Shown: piece after piece, positions 37,767-47,385 of the stretch | How the letters are laid out: each line of letters begins with the position of its first letter | Position numbering within the stretch: position 1 is the stretch's first letter | The notes under the pieces: generated by a model | The model's input: only the letters and a program-made list of their open reading frames with translations | Told to the model about the DNA's origin: nothing | The model's database searches: none | Assembly: GCA_015056945.1 (NCBI GenBank) | Contig: SVFH01000017.1 | Span: forward strand, 1-64,000 | Reading direction: 5' to 3' | DNA: 64,000 bases | Origin: Lachnospiraceae bacterium | Lineage (GTDB): Bacteria; Bacillota; Clostridia; Lachnospirales; Lachnospiraceae | Position numbers and translations under genes: made by a program

Positions 37767-38690
37767 TTAAATACCACGCGTTCTTTCACTGATAATATAA
37801 CGGGGACGCCCTTTGACTTCTTCATAAATTCTGGCCAGATAATGCCCGATGATACCAAGACTTACCATAATGCAACCACCGATAATTAATAACAGAATAA
37901 TAACCGTTGTGAAACCTTCCACAGCAGTTCCCATGAAATATTTCACAAGCGTCTGAATTCCGACAATGACTGAGAAAATAATGGAAAGGAATCCGATTCC
38001 CGTAATGAACTGTAACGGTACCGTTGTAAAAGAGGTTGTATTCGAAATCGCATATTTAACAAGCCCCATGAAAGACCACTTACTTTCGCCGGCCACACGT
38101 TCCTGTACTTCAAACGATACGGACGTAGAGCGGAAGCCTACCCAGAAGCTGAGTGCACGGAAGAATGTATTCTTCTCCGTCAAAGCAAGCAATGCATCAA
38201 CCACTTTGCGATCCATCAGTTTAAAATCCGAAGTGGCATTCATATCAAGCTTCATAAGCTTACTCATAATCCCATAAAAAATTCCTACAAACATTTTGTG
38301 AATCAGGCTTTCTTTCCCGCGACTGGATTTGATTCCTTCTACTACCTCGTAGCCTTCTTCCCAAAGCTTGTACATCTCAACCAGTGTTGCGGGCGGATGC
38401 TGTAAATCACAATCGATTACGGCAACACAGTCTCCTTTGGCAACCTCAAGGCCAGCAAAAACAGCGGCTTCCTTACCAAAATTACGACTGAACTGAATGC
38501 CTTGCACATGTACATCCTGCTCGGATAATTCTTTCACAATTGCAAATGTTGTATCCTTAGAACCATCACTGACAAACACCAGCTCATATTCAATTCCTGC
38601 TTCACGTAACGTTTTGCCGATCACCTCGGCTGCCCGGGCTACATTCGCCTCTTCGTTATAAGAAGGTATTACTACCGACATCAAAGCCAT
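37767..38690 (-). CDS. gtrB: Polyprenyl-phosphate glycosyltransferase, GtrB
   Basis: A 307-residue GT2 enzyme of standard GtrB form: VVIPSYNEEANV, FVSDGSKDTTF, SRNFGKEAAVFAGL, CDLQHPPATLVEM, and two C-terminal transmembrane segments ending in a short basic tail. It should make undecaprenyl-phosphate-glucose or a similar donor. The gene directly upstream in the operon is a GtrII-type glucosyltransferase, so the two form a glucosylation pair; the flippase GtrA is encoded separately at 20920. AAAGGAG, which includes the upstream stop, is the ribosome site. Confidence 0.9.
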   Translation of the reverse strand: MALMSVVIPSYNEEANVARAAEVIGKTLREAGIEYELVFVSDGSKDTTFAIVKELSEQDVHVQGIQFSRNFGKEAAVFAGLEVAKGDCVAVIDCDLQHPPATLVEMYKLWEEGYEVVEGIKSSRGKESLIHKMFVGIFYGIMSKLMKLDMNATSDFKLMDRKVVDALLALTEKNTFFRALSFWVGFRSTSVSFEVQERVAGESKWSFMGLVKYAISNTTSFTTVPLQFITGIGFLSIIFSVIVGIQTLVKYFMGTAVEGFTTVIILLLIIGGCIMVSLGIIGHYLARIYEEVKGRPRYIISERTRGI

Positions 38691-38695
38691 ATCCG

Positions 38696-40270
38696 TTACT
38701 CCTTTGCCTCTGTCTTAACATAAAGAATACCGTCTACCACCTGCATGGAATTTAAAGCCGGAAAGCTGTCCATACTTCGGTACTCATCTGAATTATAGAT
38801 TTCCACAAGTTTGTCTCCCTCAATTACTTCGAAAGAAACATTCATATAGTGCTTCATAAATGCAGCATACTGTTCCCCCTTATACAAAAGGGTACTACCG
38901 CCGCTTCCCGAGATTCTTGCAGTAACGGGAGCCGTGATATCCGTATTCGGATATTTGCTCTCATCAATCACGCCAATCATCGCAACCGGCATTCCCGGTT
39001 CGTATCCCGGTGTCTCTTCCATTCTGTCCAAAAGACGCAGACAATACGCATACGTACGCTCATATCGTTCATTCATATTGAAATAAGCAATATTATCTGC
39101 CACCGCAAATGTATAGGATAATACCATAACACTCAACGTTGTAAGCATCGCCGTCACAAAAGGAAGAGAGAACTTTGTCTTTGCCCCTGCCGCTTCTTTT
39201 TCCTGCGCAGTTTCACAGCACAAATCTGTAAGTACAACTGCAAAAACCGGGAAAAGAATCCACTGCATGCGCATCAGTAAATGATAATACGCATCTGACG
39301 AAATCAAGAGAATTACATTCGTTGCAAACGGAGTCATCAGGCAAAAAATGCCGATAAAAACCAAATGATACCACCTTGTTTTTTCTCCCGCTTTGGCATA
39401 GCAAAATAAGGCAGCCGTCAGAGCCACCACACTTAATAATACCACAGCGACGAAAGAAAATCCATTATTTATGAAAATATTCCCTTTTACGACAAAAGCC
39501 GCAAAGTCCTTAAACGCACCAAACAACATGGACGGAAGCTCTGCTAAATGAAGCGATCCCATCTCGCTGATTCCCTGATAACTGTCCAGTTCTTTGGCGG
39601 ATGCCGCAAGCAGAATTTTTAACACTATCATATAAAAGGCTCCGCCCGACACACCCATAATCAGGTATTGTAAGCCCTTCTTCCAAAGAGCTGCTATTTT
39701 ATGTCCGCACAGGCAATCTTTCATCAAATCAAAAATACATAAAAGAATTGTCACAGCAAGGTAAGCCTGATAAATACCAAGACTTAACCCCAAACAGACT
39801 GCACCGATTGCCACGCTCTTTTTACCGCGTTTGGCAAGATACGCCGCAAGCACGGAAAGAATCAACCCAATCATATAGCCGTCCATCGTATACATATAGG
39901 CAAAAGTCGCACAGACTGCAGGAAACGTCACCAGAAGCGCCGCTGTAAGCATTCTGTTCACCATGGATTTCAATTCAAAAAATTCACAAACCAATACTGC
40001 TGCCAGTGCCAGATAAAAAACAGATAAAACACCGATAACCCAGTTCAAATCATAGAAAGACGAAATTCCGCAAACCACGCTCAAAAACCACCTGCCGGAA
40101 GTAATCATATTCTGATCTGCATAGAAATTTGCCATGGCATCGGAATTGGGAAACTTATTCACCAGCACGGGCATATGTGTCAGAAATCCCACAATCAAAG
40201 CTGTCCAAAACGGATACGCATATTCTTTTTTTGCAATTTTTTGCCAAACACCGCGTACGAGTTGTTCCAC
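38696..40270 (-). CDS. GtrII-type glucosyltransferase
   Basis: A 524-residue protein with about twelve hydrophobic segments and a soluble C-terminal tail of about 115 residues. Its start (FWTALIVGFLTHMPVL) and MITSGRWFLSVVCGISSFYDLNW are shared with the paralogue at 52734. GtrII proteins transfer glucose from undecaprenyl-phosphate-glucose to an exported glycan. It starts at GTG (40270), nine bases after AAGGAG. The partner gtrB follows immediately. Confidence 0.85.
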   Translation of the reverse strand: MEQLVRGVWQKIAKKEYAYPFWTALIVGFLTHMPVLVNKFPNSDAMANFYADQNMITSGRWFLSVVCGISSFYDLNWVIGVLSVFYLALAAVLVCEFFELKSMVNRMLTAALLVTFPAVCATFAYMYTMDGYMIGLILSVLAAYLAKRGKKSVAIGAVCLGLSLGIYQAYLAVTILLCIFDLMKDCLCGHKIAALWKKGLQYLIMGVSGGAFYMIVLKILLAASAKELDSYQGISEMGSLHLAELPSMLFGAFKDFAAFVVKGNIFINNGFSFVAVVLLSVVALTAALFCYAKAGEKTRWYHLVFIGIFCLMTPFATNVILLISSDAYYHLLMRMQWILFPVFAVVLTDLCCETAQEKEAAGAKTKFSLPFVTAMLTTLSVMVLSYTFAVADNIAYFNMNERYERTYAYCLRLLDRMEETPGYEPGMPVAMIGVIDESKYPNTDITAPVTARISGSGGSTLLYKGEQYAAFMKHYMNVSFEVIEGDKLVEIYNSDEYRSMDSFPALNSMQVVDGILYVKTEAKE

Positions 40271-40287
40271 GCTTTTGTTCTCCTTTT

Positions 40288-40968
40288 TTACATTCTCTGA
40301 TATTTCAATTCCGCAAGTTCCCAGTCGGTCATGGTGTCAATATCCTGCACTTCCATTTCGGATACCTCAAACGGTATAATTTCACCTTCCATAAGCTTAC
40401 CGGTTCTTAAGAAAGATTCCGTTCTTAAGAAATAGAACTGCCCCGCATCGTGATACCACGGATCTAAATCCTGAGATCTGCTCAGCATAAACTCCGGCAT
40501 GTTAAACACCAGTCTTTCATCTCGCATCACAAGCGCACGCTGAGGCGGATAAGAGAAACGCACCACGGGGATTAACGCATCCGCATCCGTCTCACTAAGA
40601 CGCGCATAAGCGGTTCTTAATTTCTCTGCCGTAATAAAAGGGGCTGTCGGATAAATGCAGCAAATATATGCAAATTCTTCTCCCCTTTTCTGATATTCTT
40701 CAATCACTTCCATAATAACATCCGCCGTACTTGCGAAATCATTGGAGGTTTTCTCGCTTCGCATAAAGGGCACCTTTGCACCGGCTTTTTCTGCAATACG
40801 TGCAATCTCTTCATCGTCCGTAGACACCATTACCTCGTCAAAAATTCCGCTTTCAAGCGCAGCCTGAATGGAATATAAAATAATCGGCTTCCCGCAAAAA
40901 GGCAAAACATTCTTTCTCGGAATTCTTTTGCTTCCTCCGCGTGCCGTAATCATTGCTATTGTTTTCAT
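40288..40968 (-). CDS. pseF: CMP-sugar synthetase, PseF-like
   Basis: A 226-residue cytidylyltransferase with the CTP-binding ITARGGSKRIPRKN, VSTDDEEIARIA, YPTAPFI and the SRSQDLDPWYHDAGQFYFL block that is closer to PseF than to NeuA. PseF makes CMP-pseudaminic acid. PseB is encoded far away (1813), and PseC, PseG, PseI are absent, so either the pathway is completed elsewhere or the substrate is a different nonulosonate. The ATG at 40968 follows GGATGG; an in-frame ATG at 40992 is possible. Confidence 0.85.
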   Translation of the reverse strand: MKTIAMITARGGSKRIPRKNVLPFCGKPIILYSIQAALESGIFDEVMVSTDDEEIARIAEKAGAKVPFMRSEKTSNDFASTADVIMEVIEEYQKRGEEFAYICCIYPTAPFITAEKLRTAYARLSETDADALIPVVRFSYPPQRALVMRDERLVFNMPEFMLSRSQDLDPWYHDAGQFYFLRTESFLRTGKLMEGEIIPFEVSEMEVQDIDTMTDWELAELKYQRM

Positions 40969-41016
40969 AAAAATACCATCCGTTCTTTTCATTTCTGATG
41001 CGTACTTAAACTTCCT

Positions 41017-42054
41017 CTATTTCTTCCGAAAGCTTTTACGCACCTTTCGGTAAAAGCATAACAGTGTATAGTACCAGTAAAATTTAAAAGGAGATTCCAC
41101 ATGCATCTTCGTTAAGCGTTTCACTTCCTCATCCTGTTTTTCCTGAAAATACGGATTCTGCCAAAAATCAGGGAAGTACGCAAGAATTCCTTCACGAAGG
41201 AGCTTCACGTAAGATAATCTTCTTTTGTGAAACGGCATTCCGAGCATGTACGTAAATAATGTATTCACATAAAAAATTTCCGTGAAACGATATTCAATTT
41301 CTGCCGGATAGTCCTGTAGAAAATCTCTTTTATAACATTCCTGAATCAGATATTCCATCGTCGTCAGTCTGTCATTACATTTCTGCAAATCCACATGATG
41401 TACGGTGGAAGTCCCATGCTGGAAATAATAATAGTCTGCCTCATCCACATACTCAAAATGCGTTGCACATAAAAGTGTCAGCGGTCCCAGACAATTATCT
41501 TCATAAAACATTCCCTCCGGGAACCAGAGTCCGTTCTCATAAAAGATGGAATACTTATAAATCTTTGTTACCATGCTGCCCGGATTCAATAACAGCTCTG
41601 CATGCTTTTTCTCATCCAGAATTCCGGTCTGACCGGCATGATTACAACGGACAATTTCGCCCTTCTTAAAAGAATGCTCATACGTAATGTTGTAATTGCA
41701 TGCCACAATGTCTGCGCCCGTCTCTTCTGCCTTATCCAGAAGGACTTTGTAGTAATTTTGACCAATCCAGTCATCGCTGTCAATAAACCCGATCCACTCG
41801 CCTTTTGCCGCACGCAAACCCAAGTTTTTGGCACCGCCCTGACGACGATTTTCGGGTGATGCAATTACACGTACTTTCTCCGGATTTTTCTTTTCATATT
41901 CACGTAAAAGCTGCAAGGAATCATCCGTGGAACAATCATCCACCGCAATGATTTCATAATCCTCAACCGTCTGTGCCAGAAGGGAATCCATACAAAATGC
42001 AAGTTTTCCGTCTGCCACCATGTTGTACACCGGCACAATGATACTTAACTTCAT
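41017..42054 (-). CDS. Family 2 glycosyltransferase
   Basis: A 345-residue cytosolic GT-A enzyme: SIIVPVYNMVADG, AVDDCSTDDSL, RRQGGAKNLGLRAA and the metal-binding FIDSDDWIG. The C-terminal 200 residues have no transmembrane segment and end in a basic amphipathic stretch. It adds one sugar to the lipid-linked repeat unit; donor and linkage are unknown. It follows the ABC transporter gene by three bases. Confidence 0.85.
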   Translation of the reverse strand: MKLSIIVPVYNMVADGKLAFCMDSLLAQTVEDYEIIAVDDCSTDDSLQLLREYEKKNPEKVRVIASPENRRQGGAKNLGLRAAKGEWIGFIDSDDWIGQNYYKVLLDKAEETGADIVACNYNITYEHSFKKGEIVRCNHAGQTGILDEKKHAELLLNPGSMVTKIYKYSIFYENGLWFPEGMFYEDNCLGPLTLLCATHFEYVDEADYYYFQHGTSTVHHVDLQKCNDRLTTMEYLIQECYKRDFLQDYPAEIEYRFTEIFYVNTLFTYMLGMPFHKRRLSYVKLLREGILAYFPDFWQNPYFQEKQDEEVKRLTKMHVESPFKFYWYYTLLCFYRKVRKSFRKK

Positions 42055-42057
42055 GTT

Positions 42058-43803
42058 CTATCGCTCCTTGACTGCCTTACCGTCTTCAATTCGATATACT
42101 GCATCACACTTCTCGATGGTCTGTAAACGGTGGGCGATAATAATCAACGTCTTATTTCCGTGCAGGCAGTTAATGGAATCCATAATTGCCTTCTCCGTAT
42201 CGTTATCAAGTGCAGAAGTTGCTTCATCAAGCACAAGTACTTCCGGATCTTCGTAGAGTGCCCTTGCAATACCGATTCGTTGACGCTGACCTCCTGAAAG
42301 GCGCACACCGCGTTCTCCGATTCCGGTATCAAGCCCGTCCGGAAGGGATTTCACGAATTCATCCAGCTTCGCATCTTCCAGCACCTTCCAAATACGCGCT
42401 TCATCAATTTCCTCATCCGGTACACCAAACGCCACATTTCTTCGAATGGTGTCATCTAACATAAAAATAGTCTGGGGAATATATCCTATATTTTTTAACC
42501 ATTTTCTGTAATTCTCTTTTTCAAGTACATTCTGTCCGTCAGCAAGAATTTTACCTGATTTCAAATCAAGGAGTCCTAACATAACATCCACAATCGTTGA
42601 TTTACCTGCTCCGGAACTACCCACGATACCAATCGCCTGACCGATGGGGATTGTCATTGACGCATCTTTTAACACCCATTTTTCTGTGTTCGGATAGTGG
42701 TAGGAAATATTCTCCAACACAATCTCTTTCTTTACATCAAGTTTCTCACGGGGCACTTCAAAAACAGACATATCCACTTTATTCTCACCGATTTCATCCT
42801 GAAGATTGTCGGATACTCCCATAAAGAACGGTTCAAAGTAGGAAATGTTATTTAACTGGTTATTGATACGGTTTGCACACGGCATCAGACGCACCAGTAA
42901 AACCCCCAGCAAAGTAACTGTGCTGAAAACATCCGTCGAAGTCTGATTCATCAGATAAATAACAATGAAATAAACTACAATTCCGGCGACGCATATTGTT
43001 TCAATCAAAAGACGCGGAATGTTATTAAATAACGTGTACTTCTGTACGGCATCCACATAACCTTTACCGCAGGCGCGGTATGCATCTACGAAATACTTCT
43101 CTTTTCCGCCGATTTTAACTTCTTTGATACCGGTTACAGTCTGACTGATCCATTTGAAAAGGCCGCTGTAATAATTCTGGTTATCCTGCCCTGCCTTATA
43201 CATAATCGGTTTCAAAATAACTTTAATTGCCAAAAGCGTAATGCAAAGAAGAATTGCTATCAGCAAACTCATAAGCGGTTCTGCCGCAACCGAATAAATC
43301 ACTAACGCCAGGAAAATAATTCCTTCCGAGACAAGCTGGAGCACTGCAAGAATCAATGCATACATGTTATTTACATCTGAGGTAATGCTTCGCTGCACAA
43401 CCGCCGTATCCGCGCTCAGATAGAACTCATATCCGCGGCGTAAATAATTACGCATCATACGTTCCGAAGTGCGGAACTGATTGGTATATACAAAACGGTA
43501 TAACGTCTTTTGCTGAATCAGTAAAAATACATTTTTCAGTGTAAAAGCCACAATCAAAAGTACCATAATGGCAACCGCAAACACCTTTTCACTTTGCAGG
43601 CCGGAAATACGGAATAATGTATTAACAAGCTCATTCTCCTGAATCGCATTACTGTCTATTACAATCGAAATAACCGGAACGATTACTGCCACACTAAACG
43701 CTTCCAAAATTGCGCCGATTAGCATCATGAACAAAAGAAGTATCATGAAACGCTTTTGTTTTTTATCTAGCAATTGTCCCATTTTTTGTAAAATCTTTTT
43801 CAT
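42058..43803 (-). CDS. ABC transporter, fused permease/ATPase, lipid-linked glycan flippase type
   Basis: A 581-residue half-transporter. Six transmembrane segments lie in residues 1-330. The ATPase domain has Walker A GIVGSSGAGKSTIV, the signature LSGGQRQRIGIARAL, Walker B VLVLDEATSALD and the switch His in IIIAHR. The N-terminal sequence (EAFSVAVIVPVISIV) and its place among glycosyltransferase genes recall PglK, which flips undecaprenyl-diphosphate oligosaccharides. No Wzx-type flippase is present in the window, so this is the best candidate exporter. Confidence 0.85.
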   Translation of the reverse strand: MKKILQKMGQLLDKKQKRFMILLLFMMLIGAILEAFSVAVIVPVISIVIDSNAIQENELVNTLFRISGLQSEKVFAVAIMVLLIVAFTLKNVFLLIQQKTLYRFVYTNQFRTSERMMRNYLRRGYEFYLSADTAVVQRSITSDVNNMYALILAVLQLVSEGIIFLALVIYSVAAEPLMSLLIAILLCITLLAIKVILKPIMYKAGQDNQNYYSGLFKWISQTVTGIKEVKIGGKEKYFVDAYRACGKGYVDAVQKYTLFNNIPRLLIETICVAGIVVYFIVIYLMNQTSTDVFSTVTLLGVLLVRLMPCANRINNQLNNISYFEPFFMGVSDNLQDEIGENKVDMSVFEVPREKLDVKKEIVLENISYHYPNTEKWVLKDASMTIPIGQAIGIVGSSGAGKSTIVDVMLGLLDLKSGKILADGQNVLEKENYRKWLKNIGYIPQTIFMLDDTIRRNVAFGVPDEEIDEARIWKVLEDAKLDEFVKSLPDGLDTGIGERGVRLSGGQRQRIGIARALYEDPEVLVLDEATSALDNDTEKAIMDSINCLHGNKTLIIIAHRLQTIEKCDAVYRIEDGKAVKER

Positions 43804-43808
43804 CTTTG

Positions 43809-44864
43809 TCAGGAAACTCCCTTCAAGCGCATAATTACATTGTGTACTCTTTTACTTAACTTCGGTACACGGCTTAAAATCAGAAGATTGCGCTTTTCTT
43901 TCTTTGTTAGATGCGGATTCTTTCTGATTTCTTTTCGGCTCTTCTTTAAATCTCTGATGATACCACAACAAACCGCATTGTCTTTCTTCATCAAAGATAC
44001 CGGAATATGAAGCATATAATCTAATCGCTGATATAGCCAGAAGCGCTTCGCCTCCGACTCATACATCGGAAATTCTTTCTCCATCAGTGCATATGCGGTG
44101 TCACTGTTTGCAATCATGGCATCATACATGGTTGTCCTGAAACACCCTCTGGTATTACTCATATTCCGAAGCATAATATTGTAGCCTGCTTTTTCGTAGG
44201 AATATACGCCTTCCACTTTCATCAACATACGTAAAAGCAGTTCAAAGTCTTCATTCAGCTTCCCTTCCTGAAAGCGGAATTCCTTCATCAGGGACGCTTT
44301 AATCATCTTGGTGCAATACGAGGAATCTCCCACATGGAGCATCAGCAGACGAAACATCTCATCCCTTGACAAAAATGCGATTTCTCCGGAATCACGGTAC
44401 GGCCCCTGTACGAGAGTACCGTCTTCTTTCCTTATGTTTGTCATCATCTGCGCCATATCCGCGTCAGGATACTTACCAAACACTTCCAAAAGGGATTCGT
44501 ACATATCCTGTTCAATGTAATCATCGCTGTCACAGAATCCGACGTAGTCCCCCTTTGCCATTGTGATACCTACGTTTCTTGCACTGCTTGAACCACCGTT
44601 TGGTTTGTGGATCACAAGAATTCTTTCATCCTGTGCGGCAAACGCATCACACATCGCTCCGCTTGCATCTGTTGAGCCATCATCCACCAGAATAATTTCC
44701 AAATTCTTCCATGTCTGGTTACGAATGGAATCCACACTTCTTTCAAGATACTTTTCCACATTGTAAATCGGCATAATAACCGAAATCAACGGTCCCTTAT
44801 CAGGCTCCTTTTCTGATGCCTTTTTATTCTTTTTTAGAAAAATGTCTTTCAGACTTTTTGCCAT
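43809..44864 (-). CDS. Family 2 glycosyltransferase
   Basis: A 351-residue cytosolic GT-A enzyme with a Lys-rich N-terminal extension of about 27 residues, then SVIMPIYNVEKYLERSV, LVDDGSTDASG, GGSSSARNVG and FCDSDDYIEQDM. It is probably one of the enzymes that assemble the repeat unit on the inner membrane face. The start lies four bases after the upstream GT4 gene. Sugar specificity cannot be read. Confidence 0.87.
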   Translation of the reverse strand: MAKSLKDIFLKKNKKASEKEPDKGPLISVIMPIYNVEKYLERSVDSIRNQTWKNLEIILVDDGSTDASGAMCDAFAAQDERILVIHKPNGGSSSARNVGITMAKGDYVGFCDSDDYIEQDMYESLLEVFGKYPDADMAQMMTNIRKEDGTLVQGPYRDSGEIAFLSRDEMFRLLMLHVGDSSYCTKMIKASLMKEFRFQEGKLNEDFELLLRMLMKVEGVYSYEKAGYNIMLRNMSNTRGCFRTTMYDAMIANSDTAYALMEKEFPMYESEAKRFWLYQRLDYMLHIPVSLMKKDNAVCCGIIRDLKKSRKEIRKNPHLTKKEKRNLLILSRVPKLSKRVHNVIMRLKGVS

Positions 44865-44867
44865 ATT

Positions 44868-46046
44868 TTACTTCTTCCCTGTCAAATAATCATACATTTT
44901 CCGCTGTTTTATCACCGGTGCTTCGCTAAGCGGTCCTGTCTTCTCAAACGACTGCTCACCACGCATCAGCTTCCTGCATAAACGCAACAGGCGCAGCGCA
45001 GCTTCGTTCGGATTCCACTCAGACGCAATTGTCTCATATGCATTCGCTCCAAGCCTTTCCCGAAGGAGAGCATCCTTACAAAGACGTTCCATACAGGAAG
45101 CAAGCTGTGTCACATCGCCACTTTTATAAATCAGTCCGTTCTCTTCATGTCTGATCAGAAAAGGAGCGGCTCCCACAGCATGACTTGCAACCACAGCGCA
45201 GCCAGCATTCATCGCCTCATTCACCACGGCACCCCAGCCTTCACGGTAATCACTGGTGAAAAGATAAATGTGCGCTTTTTTCATTTCTTCACGCACCTGA
45301 TGGGGTTTTAGAAATCCTGTAATCCTAACCGAATCCTCCATCTCATGCAACTTAATAAACTGACGCATTTCTTCTTCACATTCGCCGCCGCCTACAAACT
45401 GCATTTCAAAAGAAATGCCTTTTTGTTTCAGCAGTAAAAGCGCCTGCAACACATCCATGGAATGCTTCAACTGAAGGAATCTTCCCGCCCAAAGCATGCG
45501 AATGGTGTCACCTTTTTTATAGCTTGTAATCTCATCGGCCGAAAGCTCTTCAAATGCGGTAAAGTATCCCCACTTGAAGCGTTTGTTCCGATAAGCTTTA
45601 ATAATCTCAAAATCATCTGCCACATATCCGCCGGCACACAGCAAATATACCGGAGCCTTCGAATAGCGGGTATGGTCATGATATTTTTTCATCAGTCCGC
45701 GGGGTGAAATCGCCTTCCACTGTCCTTCGCGGTAAAGACGCTCCATATATCGGAGTACGATTTTTCCGCTCTGCAGTCTCTTCTCAATAAAGCTTTCATC
45801 CTCACAACCGCCAAACATGACAATATCACTGTTTTCAATCAAATCCTTACATTCCTGCGGATTCTCATCATAAATCATCAGATACGGCAAGGACGCGAAA
45901 TCATCCGCCCAGCCTTGCGCAACACGGTCTTCCTCCATCGGCTGTGTTTGGATGAAGCGGTATTTCCCGCCCGTCTCACGATACAACACATCCGCAAGCG
46001 GAATCTGATGATGATTTATATAATTGGATACAAACGTTATTTTCAT
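44868..46046 (-). CDS. Family 4 glycosyltransferase
   Basis: A 392-residue GT-B enzyme. The N-terminal acceptor half starts KITFVSNYINHHQIPLAD; the C-terminal half has MLWAGRFLQLKHSMDVLQAL, VGGGECEEEMR and the EGWGAVVNEAMNAG motif with the two Glu residues typical of GT4. Retaining transfer from a nucleotide sugar is expected. The neighbour upstream is another GT4, so the two probably add successive residues. Confidence 0.88.
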   Translation of the reverse strand: MKITFVSNYINHHQIPLADVLYRETGGKYRFIQTQPMEEDRVAQGWADDFASLPYLMIYDENPQECKDLIENSDIVMFGGCEDESFIEKRLQSGKIVLRYMERLYREGQWKAISPRGLMKKYHDHTRYSKAPVYLLCAGGYVADDFEIIKAYRNKRFKWGYFTAFEELSADEITSYKKGDTIRMLWAGRFLQLKHSMDVLQALLLLKQKGISFEMQFVGGGECEEEMRQFIKLHEMEDSVRITGFLKPHQVREEMKKAHIYLFTSDYREGWGAVVNEAMNAGCAVVASHAVGAAPFLIRHEENGLIYKSGDVTQLASCMERLCKDALLRERLGANAYETIASEWNPNEAALRLLRLCRKLMRGEQSFEKTGPLSEAPVIKQRKMYDYLTGKK

Positions 46047-46052
46047 TTGCTT

Positions 46053-47381
46053 TTATTCCTCTATTCCGCAAATTTCCTCGTAGATTTCCATCAGCCTTTT
46101 ATAATTCTTGGCAGGGTTATGCGTTTCATACGCGCGTTCTCTTGCTTTGATTGGTAACGTACGCACTCTGGCAACGTCTTCCTCTTTCACACGCATCGGA
46201 CGCATTTTGGACGGGTCTTCATATTCATATGCATCAAATACTTTGAGCACGGCATGACTCAATTCCTTGATATTTGTTGCTTCGTAAAGAATGCCTTCTT
46301 CCATATCTGTCAAAATACTCGATACACCGCCAACATTCGAAGCCACAACCGGAACGCCAAGAAGCATCGCTTCCCCAACGGAATTCGGCGAATTCTCCAT
46401 GGTGGAGCAGGACACATATACATTACATTTCAGGAATTGCTCCTTCATGGCTTCCGCGTTTAAATTTCCAAGAAAAATAACCTTATCCTGAATTCCGGAT
46501 TTCTCCATCAATTCTTTCAAATACTTCCCATAGGAAGCAATTTTAATCTTTTTACTGATACTTTCATCTCCGGTAATACAATTGCCGGCAACATAAATTT
46601 TGGCATCCGGATACTCATCAAGAATCGCCGGAAATGCTTGTAACATAAGGTGAAGTCCTTTAATCGGGTAGTCACCCTGACTGACAAATACAGAATGCTT
46701 CTCGCAATTTTTAGAACTCCAGTTACCCTGATAAAAGTTTGAACGCAGGGTTTCGTTCATAAAGAAATATTTCACACGCGGATTACATTTCATGGAATAT
46801 TCTTTATCCAAATCCGTTCTTCCGGTTACATTACCGGTTAAAGAGAGTGCCTTTTGCTCAAACATTCCTCTCTTATAAAATTTCTTTTGTTGCTCGATAA
46901 TACTGTCTGACTTAATCATATCACGCAGCGTGCTTCTTTTCACAATCTGCTCCGGAAGCCCGATTAAATATGCATCCGCAAGCAAAGTACACATTCCTTG
47001 TATTCCGATCAAGGTACGTTCAGGACGGTCAAACGCTTTCACCATAGCCAGTGTATGCGGAAATTCCGTACCAAAAATGTGCACGACATCCGGCTTGAAA
47101 TCTGCCACGATTTCACGCATACGCGCTTCCAACTTGTCATTGTATAATTCCGGTTTGGAAGTATCTTCATAAAAGGCATACGCATGAAGTGCAAATTCCC
47201 CTTGCCAGTGTTCCATTTCCTTCTTAGCCGGGAAACATACCCCAAGCGTAAGCTCTCCGTTCTTTTCTTCAAGAATACGTTCAGAAAGGCCCGCAAGCCA
47301 TCCTTCTTTATTCCCCGCATCCATATTAATTTCTGCTGCCACAACCGGAAGACAGCGGTTACATACCCACAAAACCCTCAT
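46053..47381 (-). CDS. Family 4 glycosyltransferase
   Basis: A 442-residue GT-B enzyme. The acceptor half starts RVLWVCNRCLP; the donor half contains VFVSQGDYPIKGLHLMLQAF, KVIFLGNLNAEAMKEQF and ENSPNSVGEAMLLGVPV, the GT4 Glu motif. AGGAGG lies before the ATG. It is co-transcribed with a GT2 gene upstream (five-base gap) and a GT4 gene downstream (six-base gap). Confidence 0.87.
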   Translation of the reverse strand: MRVLWVCNRCLPVVAAEINMDAGNKEGWLAGLSERILEEKNGELTLGVCFPAKKEMEHWQGEFALHAYAFYEDTSKPELYNDKLEARMREIVADFKPDVVHIFGTEFPHTLAMVKAFDRPERTLIGIQGMCTLLADAYLIGLPEQIVKRSTLRDMIKSDSIIEQQKKFYKRGMFEQKALSLTGNVTGRTDLDKEYSMKCNPRVKYFFMNETLRSNFYQGNWSSKNCEKHSVFVSQGDYPIKGLHLMLQAFPAILDEYPDAKIYVAGNCITGDESISKKIKIASYGKYLKELMEKSGIQDKVIFLGNLNAEAMKEQFLKCNVYVSCSTMENSPNSVGEAMLLGVPVVASNVGGVSSILTDMEEGILYEATNIKELSHAVLKVFDAYEYEDPSKMRPMRVKEEDVARVRTLPIKARERAYETHNPAKNYKRLMEIYEEICGIEE

Positions 47382-47385
47382 TTTT

